A DNA stretch of 7,684 bases from an uncultured Litorilinea sp. GTDB taxonomy: Bacteria > Chloroflexota > Anaerolineae > Caldilineales > Caldilineaceae. The notes below the pieces were generated by a model that searched no databases, was not told where the DNA came from, and saw only the letters and a program-made list of their open reading frames with translations. The stretch spans positions 1-7,684 of the forward strand of contig CAMPHP010000123.1 of the NCBI GenBank assembly GCA_946885925.1. The letters run 5' to 3'. How positions within the stretch are numbered: the stretch's first letter is position 1; each line of letters opens with the position of its first letter. Of the stretch, positions 1-6,164 are shown piece by piece. Made by a program: the position numbers and the translations under genes.

Positions 1-1
1 G

Positions 2-559
2 ACCTGGCTGGCCTATGTGCTCTATGCCGACCCCAACAGCATCGTCTTGTGGGGGGGTGGCGAAGAGGGTGAGGCGGGCGAGACGGAGGCGGCACAGCCT
101 GAGGTGCCAGAAGAACCCGCTGCGCCTGAGTTTAGCCCTGAAGAGCTGAGCGCGGCACTTGAATCCAAATTGAATGAGATGCTACCAGATTTGGTGCGAA
201 ACATGATTTCCCCTGCTGTGGCCCAAGCTGTGGTGCGCTGGCTGGGAAATGAGGAAGCGGATGCGGATGAAGCTGCCGATTCCAAAACGGACTCTTCAGA
301 AACGGCTGCTGCGAACGGGGAGCAACTGGATCCGATGCTCTTTCTGACGGCATTGGCCCAAAGTGATAGCCTGCCACCTGGATACTCCGAAACTCCGAGC
401 GGGCTAAAAAACCATAAGTTGGATAGCAGCCACGATTCAAATAGCCATTCAAATAATTATGACCCGGATAATCACGACTGGACTAATCATGAGGGCAAGT
501 GGAATGATACCTCCACGGATTTGTCCAGCGATACCCCTACCGGCGATCCGCACACTTAG
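2..559 (+). CDS. 3' end of an unrecognised gene (acidic, low-complexity C-terminus)
   Basis: I do not recognise this protein. The reading frame is open from the window edge, so 185 residues of its C-terminal part are visible; the GTG at 17 is probably internal, not the start. The first ~18 residues are fairly hydrophobic (TWLAYVLYADPNSIVLWG). A run of Gly and Glu follows, then a Pro/Glu/Ala-rich linker. Next comes a plausible amphipathic helix around LESKLNEMLPDLVRNMISPA and AVVRWLG, then an acidic stretch. The tail of about 45 residues is very rich in Asn, Asp, His, Ser and Thr. Codon choice looks coding in the first two thirds and becomes more AT-rich in the tail. A seven-G run at 51-57 could be a slippage or sequencing-error site, but the frame is open on both sides. 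The stop TAG lies 27 nt before mutS, so the two may be co-transcribed. Gene status is fairly sure; function is unknown. Confidence 0.6.
   Translation, partial: TWLAYVLYADPNSIVLWGGGEEGEAGETEAAQPEVPEEPAAPEFSPEELSAALESKLNEMLPDLVRNMISPAVAQAVVRWLGNEEADADEAADSKTDSSETAAANGEQLDPMLFLTALAQSDSLPPGYSETPSGLKNHKLDSSHDSNSHSNNYDPDNHDWTNHEGKWNDTSTDLSSDTPTGDPHT
435..455 (+). repeat. Short direct repeat inside the low-complexity tail
   Basis: ATTCAAATA occurs at 435-443 and again at 447-455. The 12-nt period equals four codons, so the repeat keeps the frame and encodes the duplicated Asp/His-Ser-Asn pattern of the tail. It looks like small in-frame expansion of a disordered tail. Confidence 0.4.
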
Positions 560-586
560 CTCAATCTCTGTAAGGATCGTTGTGCC

Positions 587-3253
587 ATGACGACACCCAT
601 GCGACGGCAATATTTGTCGCTCAAAAGTCAATACCCTGATTGTATTCTGTTCTTCCGGCTGGGTGATTTCTATGAGACCTTTGACGATGATGCCAAGATC
701 ATCGCCAAGGTTTGTGATGTAGTGCTAACCAGCCGTCCGGTGGGCAATGACGAGCGTGTACCGCTGGCAGGTGTGCCCTATCACAGCGTTGAAAACTATA
801 TCGCACGTTTGATCGCGGCAGGCTATCGTGTTGCCATTGCCGATCAGATCAGCGAACCTGGCAATGGCTTGGTGGAGCGTGAGGTCACGCGCGTCATCAC
901 CAAGGGCACGATTGTCGAGCCAGGGATGTTGGATGAAAAGCGCAATAACTATCTGGTTGCGGTGAGCTTTAACAGCCGTGGCACGGTAGCAGGGCTGGCG
1001 TATGCGGACATCACGACTGGCGAGTTTGCTGCTACGGAGTTCAGCGGTGGACAGAGCGCCGAAATTGAACGACGGGTTGGGGAAGAATTAAGCCGTCTCC
1101 AGCCTAGCGAACTCATCCCCATAGACTGGCGTCCCCAAGAATCCAGCCTGCATGGACTGATTGATCTGCTCCACCCGGTGATCTCCTCGGTGGAGCCGTG
1201 GCAGACCGCGCCCGACAGTGCCCACACGACTTTGCTGCGCCATTTTCGCGTCTCTACATTAGACGGTTTTGGGCTGCACCAGGGCGGTGAGGCTGTGCGC
1301 GCGGCGGCTGGACTTTTGGCCTATCTAAAAGCCATGCAGCCCGGCGCACTCAAGCAGATGACCCGGCTTGCCTCCTACACGGTGGGTGAGTATATGACGT
1401 TGGATGAATCCACCCGGCGCAACTTGGAATTGACCGAGACGCTGCGCGGGGGAAATATGCACGGCAGTTTGCTGGGGGTATTGGATCGCACGCTCACCCC
1501 AATGGGCGGGCGGTTGTTGCGGCGCTGGCTCAACCAACCCCTGCTTGATGTTGCGGCTATCCAACAACGTTTGGATGCAGTGGAGTATTTCATCACCAAC
1601 ACACCCGCTCGCTTGGAATTACGCGAATTGCTGCGCCAGGTTGGTGACTTGGAACGCTGGAGCAATCGCGTGACGCAGGCAGTTGCGTTGCCGCGTGATC
1701 TGCTTGGAATTCGCTCGGTCTTGAACCAGGTTCCGGCGATTTGCCGCGTTGTGTCGGGGGAAGTTGCCGCGTTGGGGTGGAATGATCATGCTGCCAGCCA
1801 AGCTCTGGCGAATACCCAGCCTTTGCTGCCTACGCTGCCTCTGTGTGAGGTGGTGCTAGAATCTCTCCGCGCGGCCATTGCTGACGAGCCACCAGCCACC
1901 TTGTCAACGCCAGGGGTGATTCGTCATGGCTATCGCACCGAGCTAGATGAACTAGTGGAAAGGAGCCGCTATGCCAAAGATTGGATTGCCAATCTAGAGC
2001 GTACCGAACGCGAACGGCTGGATATTAAGAGCCTCAAGGTCGGCTATAACAAAGTCTTTGGCTATTATATTGAGATCACCAACAGTCACGGAGCCAAGGT
2101 TCCAAGCGACTATATCCGTAAGCAGACGCTTGCTAATGCCGAACGTTACATTACGCCTGATTTGAAGGAATATGAGGCATTGGTGCTAAATGCCGACGAG
2201 CGACGGTTGGATATTGAGCAGCAGCTATTCCGCGATTTGTGCAACGAGGTTGCCGACCATGCTGCTGATTTGTTGGCCTTGGCCGCGGCACTGGCTGAAC
2301 TGGATGTGTATGCGGGGCTGGCAGAGGTTGCTCTGGAGAATCGTTATGTGAGACCTGTAGTGGATGAAGGCCCTAGCATTGAGATCTCAGCGGGGCGGCA
2401 TCCTGTGGTGGAACTAACATTGACCGATGAGCCGTTTGTTCCCAATGATACGCACTTAACGCCAGAGAGCTGTATTCATCTGTTGACTGGTCCCAACATG
2501 GCGGGCAAGAGTACCTTTTTGCGCCAAACCGCGTTGATTACGCTGATGGCGCAGATTGGTTCGTTTGTGCCAGCCGATGCTGCGAAGATTGGTGTGGTGG
2601 ATCGGATTTTTACGCGCATTGGTGCCAGTGACGAGATTCATCGTGGGCAGTCAACCTTTATGGTGGAAATGGTGGAGACAGCCAATATTCTTAACCATGC
2701 CACGCGGCGCAGCCTCTTGGTGCTGGACGAGATCGGACGAGGCACGAGCACCTATGACGGGTTGGCGATTGCCTGGGCGGTGATTGAGTATATTCACAAC
2801 CATCCAGAACTGCGCGCCAAGACACTCTTTGCTACGCATTATCACGAATTGACCGATTTGCCGGAGCGGCTGCCCCATGTGGTGAACTATCATGTGGCGG
2901 TGGATGACAGCGGGGGCGGCGAAGATGTCGTTTTCTTGCGGCGCATTATTCCGGGCAGGGCTGATCGCTCTTATGGCGTGCATGTGGCGCGCATGGCAGG
3001 GTTGCCCAGCGCAGCGGTTATACGCGCCGAGGAGATCCTCAGTGAGTTGGAGCAGAGTGGCGCTGCTGGCCCCAAACGGCTTTTTGAAGCACAGAAGCAA
3101 GGAAATAAGAAGAATGCTGCCTTGCAAGTGTCGCTCTTTGCTGATATTCACCCTGTTGTAGAGGCATTGCGCCAGTTGGATGTGAATGGGTTGACACCGC
3201 TTGAAGCGCTCAACCGGCTTTATGAGTTGCAGCAGGTGGCAAAACGAAATTGA
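587..3253 (+). CDS. mutS: DNA mismatch repair protein MutS
   Basis: This is a full-length MutS of 888 residues, a normal size for the family. MutS dimers recognise mismatches and small loops in newly replicated DNA and, in an ATP-dependent way, recruit MutL. Visible landmarks in order: the mismatch-reading Phe-X-Glu motif at F28-Y29-E30 (GDFYETF); the conserved clamp/core segment GYYIEITNSH from G492; the Walker A loop GPNMAGKST at 635-643; the STFMVEM segment; the Walker B and signature block LDEIGRGTST at 713-722; and the TLFATHYHEL switch block at 746-755. Near the C-terminus, QVSLF at 847-851 matches the beta-clamp binding consensus, and the last residues (GLTPLEALNRLYELQQ) are the typical MutS ending. 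The ATG at 587 is supported by TAAGGA at 571-576, ten bases upstream. No frameshift or missing catalytic residue was seen. It starts 27 nt after the preceding gene; mutL is not in the window. Identification is secure. Confidence 0.98.
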   Translation: MTTPMRRQYLSLKSQYPDCILFFRLGDFYETFDDDAKIIAKVCDVVLTSRPVGNDERVPLAGVPYHSVENYIARLIAAGYRVAIADQISEPGNGLVEREVTRVITKGTIVEPGMLDEKRNNYLVAVSFNSRGTVAGLAYADITTGEFAATEFSGGQSAEIERRVGEELSRLQPSELIPIDWRPQESSLHGLIDLLHPVISSVEPWQTAPDSAHTTLLRHFRVSTLDGFGLHQGGEAVRAAAGLLAYLKAMQPGALKQMTRLASYTVGEYMTLDESTRRNLELTETLRGGNMHGSLLGVLDRTLTPMGGRLLRRWLNQPLLDVAAIQQRLDAVEYFITNTPARLELRELLRQVGDLERWSNRVTQAVALPRDLLGIRSVLNQVPAICRVVSGEVAALGWNDHAASQALANTQPLLPTLPLCEVVLESLRAAIADEPPATLSTPGVIRHGYRTELDELVERSRYAKDWIANLERTERERLDIKSLKVGYNKVFGYYIEITNSHGAKVPSDYIRKQTLANAERYITPDLKEYEALVLNADERRLDIEQQLFRDLCNEVADHAADLLALAAALAELDVYAGLAEVALENRYVRPVVDEGPSIEISAGRHPVVELTLTDEPFVPNDTHLTPESCIHLLTGPNMAGKSTFLRQTALITLMAQIGSFVPADAAKIGVVDRIFTRIGASDEIHRGQSTFMVEMVETANILNHATRRSLLVLDEIGRGTSTYDGLAIAWAVIEYIHNHPELRAKTLFATHYHELTDLPERLPHVVNYHVAVDDSGGGEDVVFLRRIIPGRADRSYGVHVARMAGLPSAAVIRAEEILSELEQSGAAGPKRLFEAQKQGNKKNAALQVSLFADIHPVVEALRQLDVNGLTPLEALNRLYELQQVAKRN

Positions 3254-3259
3254 GTGGAA

Positions 3260-3278
3260 ACAAATTCTTAAGAGTTGT
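3260..3278. repeat. Imperfect palindrome just after mutS
   Basis: The 8-bp palindrome TCTTAAGA (3266-3273) is flanked by ACAA on the left (3260-3263) and TTGT on the right (3275-3278), with the outer arms one base out of register. It begins seven bases after the mutS stop and ends 23 bases before the cupin ATG. It is too AT-rich and has no T-run, so it does not look like a terminator. It could be an operator for the cupin gene or chance. Confidence 0.25.
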
Positions 3279-3301
3279 CACAGTAGATCGGATTGAGCCA
3301 G

Positions 3302-3724
3302 ATGGTTGAAATACCGCAGCAGTTGGTGGTAACCGGCAAGTATTTTGGCGAGGGGTTTTCGCCTGTCATGGATTTTGATGGCTGGCGCGTGGCAATGAAA
3401 CGTTGGGCAGAGAATACCAGCCCAGCCAAATTTCACAGCGTTGACCGCCACAATGAGACCAACGAGGTCTTTATCCTGACGCAAGGTCAAGCTGATATTT
3501 TGTTGATGGATGGCAGCAGGCGACCCACGGAGGCTTATCTTACTCCGATGGAGTTGAATGTTGCGTACAGCGTGCAAGCGGGTGCATGGCATCATGTCTT
3601 TATGTCGGAAGATGCCCACATTATCGTGTTTGAACGTGCCAATACCTCTCGTGAAAACTCGGACCATTACGAACTCGACGCCGATACCATCGCCTCCATT
3701 CGCAGCCGCGTGAGGATTGGCTAA
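3302..3724 (+). CDS. Small single-domain cupin protein of unknown function
   Basis: The 140-residue product is almost entirely one cupin beta-barrel. Cupin motif 1 is recognisable as R49-H50 through E55-V56-F57-I58-L59 to G62, with the usual Glu-X6-Gly spacing. Motif 2 is V91-Q92-A93-G94-A95-W96-H97-H98-V99, where the usual Pro is replaced. H50, E55 and H97 or H98 are the likely metal ligands. An N-terminal segment around F25-D26-G27-W28-R29-V30-A31 and a late E111-R112-A113-N114-T115-S116-R117-E118-N119-S120 resemble uncharacterised stand-alone cupins found in diverse bacteria. No signal peptide or membrane segment is present, so it should be cytoplasmic. The ATG at 3302 was preferred over the TTG at 3293 because GGA at 3290-3292 is correctly spaced for the ATG. 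It follows mutS by 48 nt and precedes the transporter by 80 nt. The cupin fold is likely; the reaction or ligand cannot be inferred. Confidence 0.85.
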   Translation: MVEIPQQLVVTGKYFGEGFSPVMDFDGWRVAMKRWAENTSPAKFHSVDRHNETNEVFILTQGQADILLMDGSRRPTEAYLTPMELNVAYSVQAGAWHHVFMSEDAHIIVFERANTSRENSDHYELDADTIASIRSRVRIG

Positions 3725-3804
3725 ATGCTCAATGCACACGCGCATAGCCTTGCTGCGCTATTCCACCCAATCCAAATTGATGGTCCGATTCCCTGATCTT
3801 TGTT

Positions 3805-6075
3805 ATGACTTCCTCGACGGTTTCCGAACTCGACGAGCCGCGCAGCGCTGAGCCTACTACGGTCGAAAAGTTACGCGGCCTGCCGTGGAGTATTCTCTCG
3901 AACACCACCAACACAATCTACGCCCAGTTCACTGTCTTTGGCTCGGTCTTTGTCCTGTTCTTAAGTTATTTGAACATGGACAAGACACAGATTGGCTTTA
4001 TGCTCTCGCTGATCCCGTTTGCGGGATTGGTGGCGCTTTTTATCGCACCAGCGGTGGGGCGCTTCGGCTTTAAGCGTACCTATGTCCTCTTTTTTGGCGT
4101 ACGCAAGGTGGTTACGATTGGGCTACTTCTTACGCCCTGGATAGCAGCAAACTTTGGCAGTCGAGGATTACTGATCTTTATTACCCTGATCATGGCGGGC
4201 TTTTCTTTGTCGCGTGCCATTGCTGAGACAGGCTTTTACCCGTGGGTGCAAGAGTATATCCCCAACTCGGTGCGCGGCAAGTATTCTGCCACCAACAGTA
4301 TCTATACCACGATCGCCGGGTTAGCCGCGGTGACAGCGGCAAGCTATGTGCTTGACCGTGCTACGGGGCTTAATGGCTATATGCTCTTGATTAGCGTGGG
4401 CATTGTCTTTGGCTTTATCTCCGTCTGGGCGGCGTCGCGCATCCCAGGTGGCGCACCTGTTGAGCGTACCGAGGAGGTATCGAACTGGCAGGGCATGATG
4501 GCGGCGGCGCGCGACCGTAACTTTGTACGCTATCTCATCGGTGCTGCGCTGATCACGATTGGCTCAGTGCCGATGATTTCGTTCCTGCCGCTTTTTATGC
4601 AAGAGGTCGTTGGGCTAAGCGAGGGGCAGGCGGTTTTGCTTCAATCGGGAGCGCTGGTGGGCAACCTTGTCTCTAGCCTGCCGTGGGGGTGGGCGTCGGA
4701 TCGCTATGGCTCCAAGCCTGTGATGATCTCCGGGCTTGCGATGAAGATATTGCTCCCTATCCTCTGGTTTACCTTGCCACGCGATACTTTCCTCTCTTTC
4801 TCGTTGGCGTTGGGCATTTCTGTGCTGTTGGGTATTTCGGATATGGCGTGGGGGATTGGCTCGGGGCGACTGCTCTTTGTCAGTGTTGTGCCGCCCACAC
4901 GCAAGATGGAATATATGCCGCTCTATTATGCCTGGGTGGGGGTTATCGGCGGCACGAGCCAGTTAATTGGTGGCTATCTGATTGATCTGTTTGAGGGGAT
5001 TCAGGGGGAGTTGCTTGGTTTTGCTCTGAATGCCTATACGCCCTTGTTCCTTTTGGGCCTTGTCTTAACCATCGCCACCATGCTGCTCTTGATGGGGATG
5101 CGCGCCGACAATGTCTTTGGTGTGGGCGAGTTTGCCGGAATGTTCTTCCGCGGCAATCCGTTTCAGGCTGTTACGGCGATGGTGCGCTATTACTCGGCAA
5201 AGGATGAGCGTTCTACGGTTTCTGTGACTGAACGACTGGGTTTGACGAGAAGCCCACTGGCGGTAGAGGAGTTGGTGGAGGCGTTGCGCGACCCTCGCTT
5301 TAATGTGCGTATTGAGGCGATTATCTCCGTAGCACGTATGCCTCCCGATCCGCGGCTAACCGCTGGCTTGATCGAGGTCTTTAATGGCACAGAATTGGCG
5401 CTTCAGGCAATGTCGGCGTGGGCATTGGGGCGTACGGGTGATCCGGATGCGTTGCCGACGTTGCGTAAAGGGCTTAACTCGCAGCATCTTTCCATCCGGG
5501 CGCACTGTGCTCGCGCATTGGGTGCACAGCGTGACCGTACCATGATCCCTGAACTGCAATCGCTGCTCTTGGTGGAGAAGGATAAGGGTCTGCAAATGGC
5601 CTATGCTTCGGCGTTGGGCAATATGCGCGCTGAAGAAGCTGTGGATGATCTGTTGGCCTTGCTCGACCGGACGCAGAACCCAGGGGCGCGGTTGGAATTA
5701 GGGTTGAGCCTGGCGCGCATTGCTGGCGATGAGCATGTCTATATTAACCTGCTGCGCCATATGCGCGAAGACCAGGACACAACGACGGCTCAAGTTCTGG
5801 GCGATTTCCGCCGGCGTATTGAACGCGTGCGAATTTTGGGGCGTGAGCATGTGCAAGAGTTGGTCGCTAGTACGGATGCCTTTGCCCGCGGCCAGCGTGA
5901 AGAAGGCATTCAACTGATGTGCCGCGCCTTGCGTGCGTTGCCACCAGGAGCCTTCACTACTACCGGCGCAAAGATTTTGGAAGAGTGTCTGTGCCAGTTG
6001 GAAAAAAGTGGCGCAGCGCATATAGAGTATTTATTGTTGACCTTCCATGTGTTGGAAGTTGCTCATACAGTATAA
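3805..6075 (+). CDS. MFS transporter fused to C-terminal HEAT-like repeats (copy 1, complete)
   Basis: This 756-residue protein has two parts. Residues ~36-431 hold about twelve hydrophobic helices, as in MFS transporters. Short basic loops resembling the MFS motif A lie at 85-93 (GRFGFKRTY, degenerate) and 298-304 (SDRYGSK, good match), so it should sit in the cytoplasmic membrane and move a small solute. The substrate is unknown. Notable residues in hydrophobic regions are R137 and E141 (helix 4) and D346 and R355 (helix 10 block DMAWGIGSGRLL). After a linker (432-485), residues ~487-646 form about five ~31-residue repeats with the HEAT/PBS-lyase pattern (ALRDPRFNVRIEAI; ALGRTGDPDALPTL; ALGAQRDRTMIPEL; ALGNMRAEEAVDDL). 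Residues 690-756 are a further helical segment I do not recognise. The start at 3805 is the first ATG after an in-frame stop at 3778; no clear Shine-Dalgarno sequence precedes it. An ordinary MFS protein is about 400-450 residues, so the soluble extension is large. A tandem paralogue follows at 6165. Confidence 0.92.
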   Translation: MTSSTVSELDEPRSAEPTTVEKLRGLPWSILSNTTNTIYAQFTVFGSVFVLFLSYLNMDKTQIGFMLSLIPFAGLVALFIAPAVGRFGFKRTYVLFFGVRKVVTIGLLLTPWIAANFGSRGLLIFITLIMAGFSLSRAIAETGFYPWVQEYIPNSVRGKYSATNSIYTTIAGLAAVTAASYVLDRATGLNGYMLLISVGIVFGFISVWAASRIPGGAPVERTEEVSNWQGMMAAARDRNFVRYLIGAALITIGSVPMISFLPLFMQEVVGLSEGQAVLLQSGALVGNLVSSLPWGWASDRYGSKPVMISGLAMKILLPILWFTLPRDTFLSFSLALGISVLLGISDMAWGIGSGRLLFVSVVPPTRKMEYMPLYYAWVGVIGGTSQLIGGYLIDLFEGIQGELLGFALNAYTPLFLLGLVLTIATMLLLMGMRADNVFGVGEFAGMFFRGNPFQAVTAMVRYYSAKDERSTVSVTERLGLTRSPLAVEELVEALRDPRFNVRIEAIISVARMPPDPRLTAGLIEVFNGTELALQAMSAWALGRTGDPDALPTLRKGLNSQHLSIRAHCARALGAQRDRTMIPELQSLLLVEKDKGLQMAYASALGNMRAEEAVDDLLALLDRTQNPGARLELGLSLARIAGDEHVYINLLRHMREDQDTTTAQVLGDFRRRIERVRILGREHVQELVASTDAFARGQREEGIQLMCRALRALPPGAFTTTGAKILEECLCQLEKSGAAHIEYLLLTFHVLEVAHTV

Positions 6076-6076
6076 T
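6071..6076 (+). promoter_or_regulatory. Possible -10 box for the second MFS-HEAT gene
   Basis: TATAAT is a perfect sigma-70-type -10 hexamer and overlaps the TAA stop of the first MFS-HEAT gene. A transcript from it would start near 6083 and carry a leader of about 80 nt. No good -35 box lies at 16-18 bp: TTGGAA at 6052-6057 is too close (13 bp) and TTGACC at 6037-6042 too far (28 bp), and there is no extended -10 TG. The promoter is therefore only possible; read-through from the upstream gene is the alternative. Confidence 0.3.
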
Positions 6077-6085
6077 TATTTGATC

Positions 6086-6100
6086 TGGTCTGGTATGGTC
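6086..6100 (+). repeat. Three tandem pentamers (TGGTC TGGTA TGGTC)
   Basis: Three consecutive TGGT-N units lie in the spacer between the two transporter genes, immediately after the possible transcription start. They may be a protein-binding or slippage site, or chance. Confidence 0.3.
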
Positions 6101-6120
6101 GTTATGCCTGTCTCACCCAC

Positions 6121-6141
6121 TGCATTTGGCCGGCCAATGCA
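6121..6141. repeat. Inverted repeat in the spacer between the MFS-HEAT paralogues
   Basis: A 21-bp near-perfect inverted repeat is built on the 12-bp palindrome TTGGCCGGCCAA (6126-6137), flanked by TGCA on both sides with one extra T on the left. It lies 24 bp before the ATG of the second transporter gene. It has no following T-run and essentially no loop, so an intrinsic terminator is unlikely. A dimeric repressor or activator site, or a structure in the mRNA leader, is more plausible. The symmetry is read directly; its role is inferred. Confidence 0.5.
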
Positions 6142-6164
6142 GGACTGCTAGGTATTGGATCCCC

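Noticed and set aside
2651..3151. 166-codon open frame on the minus strand inside mutS
   Set aside because: It lies opposite the invariant MutS ATPase motifs and shows no family features of its own.
587..3253. MutS as part of an unusual repair or defence system
   Set aside because: All family landmarks are standard and full length, and no neighbour is a nuclease, MutL or known defence gene.
3275..3289. TTGTCA as a -35 box for the cupin gene
   Set aside because: No acceptable -10 box lies at the right distance; the stretch could equally be part of a mutS-led transcript.
3278..3745. 155-codon open frame on the minus strand opposite the cupin
   Set aside because: The plus strand encodes clear cupin motifs; the minus frame shows no recognisable domain and is a shadow.
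3740..3758. Bulged hairpin (GCGCA / TGCGC arms) after the cupin gene as a terminator
   Set aside because: The stem is short, has a two-base bulge and no T-run follows, so terminator function is not supported.
3777..3805. Promoter or Shine-Dalgarno directly before the first MFS-HEAT gene
   Set aside because: TTGATG at 3777 has no -10 partner, and no purine-rich Shine-Dalgarno sequence precedes 3805; nothing firm can be annotated.
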